From positions 744,001 through 808,000 of the forward strand of contig CP096134.1 in NCBI GenBank assembly GCA_023242925.1: 64,000 nucleotides of DNA, given 5' to 3'. Below, piece by piece: positions 17,768-25,922 of the stretch. The stretch comes from Hyphomonadaceae bacterium JAD_PAG50586_4. Its GTDB lineage: Bacteria > Pseudomonadota > Alphaproteobacteria > Caulobacterales > Aquidulcibacteraceae. The notes below the pieces were generated by a model, which did no database searches, was not told the DNA's origin, and saw nothing but the letters and a program-made list of their open reading frames with translations. How positions within the stretch are numbered: the stretch's first letter is position 1; each line of letters opens with the position of its first letter. A program made the translations under genes and the position numbers.

Positions 17768-18875
17768 GCGGCCGCCTGCTGCTTGGGCGCCAGATCGATC
17801 GCGGCGAGGAATGCGTCTGCCGCGGCGCTAACCGAGAAATCCTGCGCCCGCGCACGGAGCGCGTCCTTATCGTGTTTTGCGTCGAGCGCTTCGCGCATGG
17901 CTTTGGCCATCGCCATCGCGTCGCCGACGGGGACGAGCGCGCCATGGCGGCCGTCGGCGAGCACCTCGCGCGGCGCCGTTGGGCAATCTGTGGCGACGAT
18001 TGGCAAGCCGAGCGCCATCGCTTCGACAATGGCGATACCAAAGGATTCCGTGATCGAGCTTGAGACGAAGAGATCGCCCTTGGCCAACAAGTTCGCGGGA
18101 TTTTCGACTTGGCCGGCGAACAGGACTTTGTCGCCAAGGCCGAAGCCGGTGGCGGCGGCTTCAAGCGCTGTGCGTTCTTCGCCGTCGCCAATCAGCAGCA
18201 ACGTGCCTGCGCTGCCGCGCGAGAAATACTGGAAGGCGCGCATCAATGTCTTGAAATCCTTCGCGGCGTTCAAGCGGCCGAGCGAGACTATGCATGGGCC
18301 TTTGATGCGCGCGATCAATGTTTGCTCTGAGGCAGAGAGCGGACCGCTCTTGGGCGATGGCACGGCGTTGTAAACAAACGCCGCGTTGATCGCGTTTGGC
18401 GCGCAAAGCGCAACGGCGTCATCGGCGGCGCCTTTCGAGACGCAGATGATCTTGTCGCAGACGGGATAAAGCGCGCGGATCAATTTGGTTTCGACCTTGC
18501 CGCGTACGCCGCGCGCGGCGCGCATACTGGACAGCACCGCGTGTTCCCAGCCGATCAAGGGGTTCGGATCAGGCCGACACGCTTCATCAAAGCGGCGGTG
18601 AGGATGTTGTGCGTCATCACCGCGATCAAATGATTGGGCGCTTCTTCTTTGACGGCCTTCGCGAGGGCGGGGCCGGCGAGGGCCGTGCGCGGGGCGTCGA
18701 GATAGCGGACTGGACCGACTTCCGCGAATGCGTCGTCCAGTGGGCCGCCGCGACGATCGACGATGAAGCGCACGTCGTCGCCGCGCCGTTTCAACTCTTG
18801 CGAGAGCCACAGCGTCGATTTCTCGGCGCCGCCAACAGCGAGGTAGGGCATGTAGAAGGCGAGGCGCGTACTCAT
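17764..18875 (-). CDS. Glycosyltransferase family 4, frameshifted near 18571
   Basis: A GT-B glycosyltransferase split over two frames. The N-terminal domain begins at ATG 18875 (MSTRLAFYMPYLAVGGAEKS) and runs to AALMKRVGL. One base is then missing near 18571 and the sequence resumes as DPNPLIGWEHAVLSS in the next frame. The C-terminal domain has the donor-binding features IVSLGRLNAAKDFKTLMRAF and ITESFGIAIVEAMALGLPIV (the E-x7-E motif). It should transfer a nucleotide-activated sugar to a lipid-linked intermediate at the inner face of the membrane. The start overlaps the stop of the polymerase-like gene by 4 bases, so both belong to one operon. Confidence 0.83.
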
Positions 18876-20203
18876 GTTTGCGGACGCAAATCTTGCGGAC
18901 GTGGGCCGAGTTCGGTCGGGCGTCGGATTTCACGCGTCTTTGCTTGGACCTGCGCGCGCAATGGCAGTGCGCAGATGAGTGCGAGCACGAAACTGAGCGC
19001 CGGCGCTTTCACGTTGAGCACGTTATTGGTATTGGCCGACAGCAGGAACGCCGCCGCACCAAGCATTGCGCCGTGGCGCATTAAGGCGCTCTTGATGATG
19101 GTGTAGTGAATCGATCCGAACAGGACGATCATGACGACCAGTCCAAACTGGAAGATCATCATCACGATCGGGCTTTCGATGGCGCTGTTCTGGAGAAACA
19201 CGCGACTCAACATGGTGAGCTTGTCGATGTCGCTGCCGAGGAAAAGTTCGCGCGGCGTGAGGTATTGAAGCACGCCAAAGATATCGATGCGCGTCATCGT
19301 GCTCTTGTCGACGATCTTGTCTTGGAATCGGTAGAGCAGTGTGTCCGCGAGGCCGGACATCAGGACGATTGGCGCGATGACGATAACCGCGAGCACGGCG
19401 ATCATGATCATGCCAGCTTGCTCTGGGCTGCGCTTCGTTTCCGCGCGCATCATGGTCACGAAGGTGAAGAGGTAGAAGAGCGTGGCGATAAGCGTGGAGG
19501 CGCGCGCGCCGCTGACGAACACACCTAGCAGGAAGAACGTCATCAAACCGATGCGCACCACAAAGGGCGCGCGTAACGCCGGCGTGAACACCATGATGGT
19601 GAGCGTCATCAGGCCGTTGTCGAGTGGGTGTCCCATGAATGCGGTCGGCCGGAATGTCGCCTCGCGATAGCGAAACGGCATGACGCGGTTCTGGGTCAGG
19701 AATTCGAAGATCGAGACCGTTGTGTTGATCGCCATCAGCGCCACCATCGTCATGATGACGCGCTGGCGCATCTCAGGCGCCATGCGGGTGACAAGCCAAC
19801 CTGCGAGCGCGCCGCAGATAATCGAGTCGATGAGATAGCCGACCGCTTGCGTGCGGCCTTGCGCGATACTGGTGAGCGCGGCGAACGCAGCGGCGGCGCA
19901 TAGGATCAAGAGCGGCGCGTGTTTGCGCATATCGATCAGGGCGCGCGCGTCCGAACGCATAATCTCCCAGATCGCGCAGAGCACGATCAGATACGTGCCC
20001 GGATGGATCTTGAAGGCGATGAAGCCGCTCGACGCGGTGTACGGCAGGAAAAGGTCGAGAAAGGGCGGCGGCAAGAACACCCGCACGGCCAAGGCCGCGC
20101 AGAAAAACAGCGCGAATTCCGACTCATACGGGCGGGAATTAACCCTCACGAAATCCTCCGCCGGGTGCGCTCGCACCCTGGCCACAAGCTGCACCCAATG
20201 CAA
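18872..20203 (-). CDS. Polysaccharide polymerase / O-antigen ligase-like membrane protein (VpsF-like)
   Basis: A 443-residue integral membrane protein with about ten to eleven hydrophobic helices and a large periplasmic loop (about residues 280-340, containing DKIVDKSTMTRIDIFGVLQY and LFLGSDIDKLT). This topology fits Wzy polymerases or the VpsF group of exopolysaccharide proteins. It probably joins repeat units in the periplasm or acts in assembly. It is co-transcribed with the downstream glycosyltransferase (4-base overlap). A second Wzy/ligase-like gene exists at 49196, so the division of labour is unclear. Confidence 0.75.
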   Translation of the reverse strand: MHWVQLVARVRAHPAEDFVRVNSRPYESEFALFFCAALAVRVFLPPPFLDLFLPYTASSGFIAFKIHPGTYLIVLCAIWEIMRSDARALIDMRKHAPLLILCAAAAFAALTSIAQGRTQAVGYLIDSIICGALAGWLVTRMAPEMRQRVIMTMVALMAINTTVSIFEFLTQNRVMPFRYREATFRPTAFMGHPLDNGLMTLTIMVFTPALRAPFVVRIGLMTFFLLGVFVSGARASTLIATLFYLFTFVTMMRAETKRSPEQAGMIMIAVLAVIVIAPIVLMSGLADTLLYRFQDKIVDKSTMTRIDIFGVLQYLTPRELFLGSDIDKLTMLSRVFLQNSAIESPIVMMIFQFGLVVMIVLFGSIHYTIIKSALMRHGAMLGAAAFLLSANTNNVLNVKAPALSFVLALICALPLRAQVQAKTREIRRPTELGPRPQDLRPQT

Positions 20204-20229
20204 CTAGCGGGCCCTTAAGACGGTGGATA

Positions 20230-20940
20230 TTAGGCGACGGCGGCGGTGAGTGGCGCGCTGTTTTTGTTAGCCGCGGCGGGCGCCCAATTGTCGCGCCAGG
20301 CCAGCACCGACATGGGCACGCCGAGCGGCCTCTCGACCGCAAAGTTCGCGACCGGGAACAAGGCGCGCATGTCGGCGAGGCCGAGCGGATTATAGAAGCG
20401 CATGCGCTCCATCGCGTCCGCGACGTTCGCCGATCTGGCGCTGGAACCGAGGCGGAAGCGCGCCAAAAGCGCCGCCTGCACTTTGCGCGGATAGATCGCG
20501 AAGAAGGGCGCGAGCGGAGTTGGAAAATGCGGATCGACCGGTGAGTTCTTGTTCGGCGCCTGGATGAAGAACGGCTTGCCGCTGTCGCAGATTTTGGCGG
20601 CGAGGCGCGCTTGCGCCTGTCGGGAGTCTAAATGCTCGAGGAAGCTATTGGAAAAGATCAGATCGAACGAGGCGAGGTAGTCGGCGGTGACGTCGTTGGC
20701 GTCGAAAACGCGGTTAACGATCTGTGCGCCGTCGTTGCCGTAGCCGGCGGCGGTTGTGTCGATGTGGTGGTTGTTGATCAGCGTGATGTGGAGCTGATCT
20801 TCGGGCGTCAGACCCCAGCCGCGCCAAAACGGCACCGTGCCGCCCAGGTCCACAATTCTCAGAGGACGGCGCGCGGGTAAGAAATTCTGAAAATGAGCGC
20901 GTCGGCGCGCGCGGGTCCATGCTCGAAGTTTCTGAAGCAT
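20230..20940 (-). CDS. Class I SAM-dependent methyltransferase
   Basis: A 236-residue methyltransferase. The SAM-binding glycine motif appears as LRIVDLGGTVPFW, followed by the acidic strand LINNHHID, and a post-I region FDLIFSNSFLEHL that matches the catalytic-loop strand of small-molecule methyltransferases. Substrate is likely a sugar or lipid-linked glycan given the neighbours, but this is inference. It ends 26 bases before the polymerase-like gene on the same strand, and its start faces a promoter-like AT-richer region at 20941-21192. Confidence 0.8.
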   Translation of the reverse strand: MLQKLRAWTRARRRAHFQNFLPARRPLRIVDLGGTVPFWRGWGLTPEDQLHITLINNHHIDTTAAGYGNDGAQIVNRVFDANDVTADYLASFDLIFSNSFLEHLDSRQAQARLAAKICDSGKPFFIQAPNKNSPVDPHFPTPLAPFFAIYPRKVQAALLARFRLGSSARSANVADAMERMRFYNPLGLADMRALFPVANFAVERPLGVPMSVLAWRDNWAPAAANKNSAPLTAAVA

Positions 20941-20949
20941 GTGTGGCTC

Positions 20950-21017
20950 CGATTACTGAAAATACAGAAAGTCAAAACGTGCGGGCGCTTTCACCTCTTT
21001 GGGGAAAGCAGTAATCG
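20950..21017. repeat. 9-base inverted repeat in the divergent promoter region
   Basis: Arms CGATTACTG (20950-20958) and CAGTAATCG (21009-21017) are perfect inverse copies separated by 50 bases, within the AT-richer gap between the methyltransferase (minus) and the GINT1-like gene (plus). They could be paired operator sites or a long-loop hairpin. The arrangement is seen directly; a regulatory role is a guess. Confidence 0.4.
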
Positions 21018-21192
21018 ATGCTGTGAGTAACTCCGCATTAACCTAAAAATACAAGTCAATTATTGTGAACTTTTCGAGGTGGCGGCGATCTGGGTGACCC
21101 AGGCCCGGCATTTGCAGGAAATTTCCCCGGTTTGGCGTAGTGTGTCGGCGCGTGCCGGCGCGTGCGGGCGTGTCGCGGCTAGGGGTGGTTCG

Positions 21193-22649
21193 ATGAAGGT
21201 CGCGATCGTGGTTGCGCCCGCCAGGTATTGGCGATGGCAGCGCCTGCTCGCAGACCGTTTGGGCGCGCGGCATGTGGTTTCCGTGTTTGCGGGGGCGATG
21301 CTTTTGGGCTGCCGCCATCGATGCGCGCGCTGTTGGCGATGGAGCGGCGCGTGTTCAAAGCCCCAGCGGACCTTGTGCGGGAAACGGCGCCGGCCGAAGC
21401 GGGCGCGCCTGAGGGCTTCGACCTGGTGATCGATCTGAGCGGCGGTCCTGCGCGACGGGGCGCGCTACGTTTGCTTTATGACGGCGAGGCGGACGAAGCG
21501 TTCTTGTGGGGGCGCTTGTTGCGTAAACAGCCGCCGATGATCGCGGTTGTGCGCGATGGCGAGACTTTGGCCGCTTCCTATGCGGCGATCGAAGATGATT
21601 TGGTGTTGGCGCGTGGTCTGCGCTTCGCATTTTCGCGCGCGGCGCTGCTGATCGAGCGTGCAGTTGAAATTGTTGAAGGCGCGCGACGCAAGGCGCTGGC
21701 GCCTGATCCCGCGCCGCATGCGCCGCAACGCTATAGCGACGCCTTGATCGCGCCGTTCGTTTTGGCGCGCGCGGTGGCGGCGGTGCAGGCGCTCTCGCGC
21801 AAGCGTGGGCATTGGGTGACGGCATGGCGTCGTGGCGGCGGGCCGTTTGCGGTCGCGAGCGCGGACGGCGCCTTCATGGCCGATCCGTTCCTGGTGTCGC
21901 GTGGCGGCGAAGATTTCTTGTTCGCTGAAGCGTTGGTCGATGGTGGTCCAAAGGGGCGCATCGTCGCCGCGCGCTTGCCCAAAGCGACACAAAGCGCGCA
22001 CTTCGAACACGTCCTTTCGGAGGCGCATCATCTCTCTTACCCGCATGTGTTCGAGCATGACGGTGCGATGTTCATGATGCCGGAGACGGCACAGGCGGGA
22101 AAACTGAGCGTTTATCGCGCCACGGATTTTCCGCTGCGTTGGGAGAAGCATGCAGACGTGATGGACAATGCGCACGTGGCGGATGCAACCATCGTGCAGC
22201 GCGACGATTGCTTCTATTTGTTCTGCACGCTTGTGCCACAGAGCGGATCGTCGTGGGACGAGCTCTCCATTTTTCATGGCCCCAGCGTGTTTGGTCCGTG
22301 GGCGCCGCATGCGCTGAACCCGGTAAAGTCGGACGCGCGTGGTTCGCGTATGGGCGGGCGGTTTCGGATCGTCGGCGATCGCTTGTTGCGGCCGGCGCAA
22401 GATTGCAGCACCGGCTATGGCGCAAAGCTCGCTTGGTATGATGTGACGGAACTGACTCCGGAGACGTTCGCGGAGCGCCGGATCGGCGAGTGGGATCCGA
22501 AATTGTTTGGTGATTTCACAGGGCTTCACACCTATGACGCCTATGGCGATGTTGAAGTTCTGGACATCAAGATGGATCGGCCGCGCCGCGCGCTGCCGCA
22601 GCCGCGTATTGTTGGCGGCGACGAGATAAGGATTCCCGATGCGCACTGA
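21193..22649 (+). CDS. GINT1-like glucosamine transferase family protein, frameshifted near 21293
   Basis: Begins at ATG 21193 (MKVAIVVAPARYWRWQRLLA), a Rossmann-like N-terminal domain. The frame breaks inside a run of five G at 21291-21295; one more G would join VVSVFAG to GDAFGLPPSMRALLAMERRV in the next frame. The C-terminal half is a five-bladed beta-propeller like that of glucosamine inositolphosphorylceramide transferases and GH43-like folds: FMADPFLVSRGGEDFLFAEA, SEAHHLSYPHVFEHDGAMFM, VADATIVQRDDCFYLFCT. It is thus likely a glycosyltransferase-like protein of the polysaccharide pathway. It overlaps the next glycosyltransferase gene by 11 bases. Confidence 0.77.
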
Positions 22650-23763
22650 TCACCGCAAGCCGCGTGTGTTGTGTGTGGTGCCGCGCGGGCTTGAGGGCCG
22701 CGGCGGCATTGAGCGCGCGTTCCGCTATATTTCGCAGCACGATGACGCGCCGGCAGATTTCACGTTTCTGGCGACGCGGGGCGATGGCTCTCGCATGGGC
22801 TCATTGCTGATTTTCGCGAACGCAATCGCGCGCTTCACCTGGATCGCGGGGACGCGGCAGGCCGACATTGCGCACATCAATCTCTCGCTGCGCGCCAGCG
22901 CGTATCGCAAAGCGTTGCTGTGGGGCATCGCCAAGGTCTTCGGGCTGCCGGTGATCTTCCACTATCACGGCGGCGGCTTTGATCGGCGCGTGCATGAGAA
23001 GAAGCTTTGGATCGATGTCACCAAGTACATTCTGCGCCGCGCCGACGGCGTGATTGCACTGGGTGAACGCTGGCGTCAGGTGTTCGTGCAAGAGGTCGGT
23101 GTGCCGGCCGAACGCACGATCGTGATTTACAACGCCGTGCCGGATTTTGCTGCTGGACGTGATCTCACGCGAGCCGCTGACCGGCCGTTGACGATTTTCT
23201 TCGCCGGTGAGATTGGTGAGCGCAAGGGCGTCGACGTTTTGGCGGGGGCGCTAGCAAAACTTGGCACGCGCCAAGATTGGCGCTGTATGATCGCGGGAAA
23301 TGGCGATGTCGCGCCGTTCGCGCGGACTCTTACCGATGCGGGCGTTGCCGATCGCGTGAGTTTTCCGGGCTGGATTGGCATGGACGACATCCACGCCGGC
23401 ATGTTGACCGCCGATATCGTGGTGTTGCCGTCGCGCAGTGAAGCGTTGCCGATTTCGCTCATCGAAGGCGCAGCAGCCGGCGCGGCGATGGTGTGCACAG
23501 GTGTCGGTGCGTCGGCGGAAATCAATGAGAATTGCGTGACTGGCTACGTGCTGCCGATCGAGGTGGATGCGTTCGCGCAAGCGTTCGTCGAATTGGCGGC
23601 CGACCGTGGCAAGCTCGCGGCGATGCAGAAGGCAGCACGCGCGCGCTATCTCGAACGCTTTACGTTCGCGCGCATGCTGGAGCGCTTAGGTGAAGCTTAC
23701 GCGCTGGTGTTGGACGCCAAGGCCGCGTCGCGCGCCGGATCGCGGCCGAGGGCGGCGGCGTAA
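22639..23763 (+). CDS. Glycosyltransferase family 4 (GT-B)
   Basis: An intact 374-residue glycosyltransferase. The acceptor domain starts with VLCVVPRGLEGRGGIERAF and contains PVIFHYHGGGFDRRV. The donor domain has TIFFAGEIGERKGVDVLAGA, and the E-x7-E region SRSEALPISLIEGAAAG. It lies 11 bases into the end of the GINT1-like gene, so the two are co-translated. The 3' end overlaps a convergent glycosyltransferase by 67 bases. Donor and acceptor are not predictable by eye. Confidence 0.88.
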   Translation: MRTDHRKPRVLCVVPRGLEGRGGIERAFRYISQHDDAPADFTFLATRGDGSRMGSLLIFANAIARFTWIAGTRQADIAHINLSLRASAYRKALLWGIAKVFGLPVIFHYHGGGFDRRVHEKKLWIDVTKYILRRADGVIALGERWRQVFVQEVGVPAERTIVIYNAVPDFAAGRDLTRAADRPLTIFFAGEIGERKGVDVLAGALAKLGTRQDWRCMIAGNGDVAPFARTLTDAGVADRVSFPGWIGMDDIHAGMLTADIVVLPSRSEALPISLIEGAAAGAAMVCTGVGASAEINENCVTGYVLPIEVDAFAQAFVELAADRGKLAAMQKAARARYLERFTFARMLERLGEAYALVLDAKAASRAGSRPRAAA

Positions 23764-24937
23764 GCGGCGAGCAGCTTCGGCTCTTGGTGCTCCCAGCAGA
23801 GGTCTGACTCGAAGCGCTTGCGGCCGTATTCGCCGAGTTGCTTAGCGAGTGCGGGATCATCAAGCAATTGCTCAATCTTGGCGGCGAAGTCCTGCACGTC
23901 GTTGGGCTTCGCATAAAGCGACGCCTCCTGCGCCGAGAAGCGACCTTCGGTGCATTCGAACTGCACGATTGGTTTGGCCATCGCCATGTATTCAACGATC
24001 TTGTTCATCGTCGATTTGTCGTTGAGTTCGCTCGGGCGATCCGGGTTCACCAAAACGGTCGAGCGGCCAAGCCAATGCTTCAAATCCGGATCCGAGACAC
24101 GGCCGGTGAAGCGGACGTGGTTGGAGAGATTGAGTGCGGCGGCTTGTGCTTCGAGATCGCGGCGGGCGCTCCCGTCGCCAACGAGCACGAAGCGGACGTC
24201 ATCGCGTTTCTTGGTGTAAACGATGTGATGCGCGGCCTCGAGCAAGAGGTCCAAGCCCTCTTGGGCGCCCATAACGCCAACATAGCCGACGAGCTTTTCT
24301 GTTTCGCCAGAGCTTGCAGCGCGGTCGATCCAGGCTTGGCGCGGTGCGCTGCGGACGACGTACACGTTCTCCGGTTTCATTTTGCCGCGTGAAACGGCGA
24401 CGCGCTTGTAGCTTTCATTGGTCGCGATCGACACGTTCGACATCGCGAACGTCAGCCGTTCAAACAGCACCATGAGCGAACGCAGGAAGGGGCGTGGCTT
24501 ATCGTATTTGGAATCGAGCAATTCGGGGCAGAGATCGTGGTGGTCGAAGATGAAGCGGCAGCCGAAGAGTTTGAAGGGGCTGCGACCAGGAAGAGCAAGT
24601 CCGGTGGGTTGCAGGCGTGGATCACATCGATGCCGCGCGCGAACGCCACGCGTAGCGTGAGAACGAAGCTTGAGATCAGCGCGACCGGATATTCGAAGAG
24701 ATAGCCGGCAAAGCCTGAGGCTTCGATCGGCAGGGAATAGCGATAGACGTATATGCCGTCGATGCGCTCAAAGCCTTTGTCGTATCCTTTGCCTTTGGGG
24801 CAGATGACGTTGACCTCGTAGCCCGCCGCATGCAGCGAGCTCGCTTCCATCCACACGCGCCGGTCAAACGGCACGGGCAGATTTTCGACCAGGATCAGGA
24901 CGCGGCCGAGCGGTTTGCTGTTGGGGTCGTTGCTCAC
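23697..24937 (-). CDS. Glycosyltransferase family 4 (WbuB-like), frameshifted near 24577
   Basis: Starts at ATG 24937 and reads RVLILVENLPVPFDRRVWME, typical of WbuB/fucosaminyl-transferase-like GT4 enzymes, to LLFLVAAP. A run of four C (24576-24579 on the given strand as G) needs one more base; then FKLFGCRFIFDHHDLCPELL continues in the other frame through the C-terminal domain (GYVGVMGAQEGLDLLLEAAH, and YMAMAKPIVQFECTEGRFSA). The protein would be about 413 residues. Its start overlaps the TIGR04325-like methyltransferase stop by 4 bases. Both halves are well conserved, so the break is probably a sequence error. Confidence 0.83.
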
Positions 24938-25707
24938 TTCAGTCTCGCATAGAAGCCGCGGCTGGTGGATTGGCCGAACGTCGGATGCGCGCGGCTCAAG
25001 GTGGGGATGTCCCAGGCATCTTCGATCGCGTAGCCCATGTCGGTGAGCGAGGCGACGAACGCGGCGTGATCGCGCACTTGGTAAGGAATTTCGGCGGTGT
25101 CGAAATCTTCGAGCGTGACGACGGTCGGTCCTTCGCGCGTGGCGACTTTATTGAGGATGAGGTGTGTGGGCTTTTGCGACAGGCGCGCGACAAAATCGGG
25201 AAATGGGATGTCGAGATATTGCAGCAGACCGGAGGCGAGCAGAATGTCGGCGGGCGGCGTCGCTTCGAGCTGGTCGTAGAAGGACACACCGCGCAAGCCA
25301 TCCTTGGCGGCGCGCACACGACCGGCTTTCACAATCTCCGGTACGTCATAGACCGCCCAATCGAAATCCGCGGGCAAATCGAGCGCATCGCGGAAGGCGC
25401 GGAACTTGGTGCCCATATGGCCGCCAGCGTCGACGAGGCGCGTGGTGTTTGGTAGCACGCGCTGCAGCCAGAACATCACTGGATAATCCCAGGCGGTGCG
25501 CAGGCACATTTTCTCGAATGAGATGTCGGCGATCTCGGCATGATTGTAGCCGGCGAGCACGCCGGGGCGAACGGCCGCGAGTGCTTCGGCGTGCGAGGCG
25601 AAGGCGCCGCGAAACTGCGGGCCGTCCTGCACGGCGCCGACGCGGCGACGCACAGCTTGGACGACGCGGTTAAGCACGCCTTTAGAATTGGCGCCGATGT
25701 CGGCCAT
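24934..25707 (-). CDS. Putative methyltransferase of the TIGR04325 (LIC12133) family
   Basis: A 257-residue protein with a Rossmann methyltransferase core: LVDAGGHMGTKFRAF is the SAM-binding motif, DWAVYDVPEIV the acidic strand and ILLASGLLQYLD the post-I strand. The C-terminal part (LNKVATREGPTVVTLEDF, then GFYARL) matches this family, which is common in LPS and exopolysaccharide clusters. Probably methylates a sugar of the repeat unit. It is the first gene of a two-gene operon with the downstream WbuB-like glycosyltransferase. The gap 25708-25922 upstream is the divergent promoter region with the flippase. Confidence 0.8.
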   Translation of the reverse strand: MADIGANSKGVLNRVVQAVRRRVGAVQDGPQFRGAFASHAEALAAVRPGVLAGYNHAEIADISFEKMCLRTAWDYPVMFWLQRVLPNTTRLVDAGGHMGTKFRAFRDALDLPADFDWAVYDVPEIVKAGRVRAAKDGLRGVSFYDQLEATPPADILLASGLLQYLDIPFPDFVARLSQKPTHLILNKVATREGPTVVTLEDFDTAEIPYQVRDHAAFVASLTDMGYAIEDAWDIPTLSRAHPTFGQSTSRGFYARLK

Positions 25708-25922
25708 GACGTCTCGAACCTGGTTCCCGTTTGGATACGCGCTCGGTGCAAGTTTCGCACCGGAGGAGACCCGCGCCGGCTATATCAGAGGCGCTGCGCG
25801 CCGCCCACAATTGCCGCGGTTAACGCCGCGTTTTTACATTGTGTGCGGCGCAATTGATGCATGGTTGACTTGGCCCCGCGGCCTGGATCATCAACGCGGC
25901 GCAGAGTTAACGGAATACAGGC

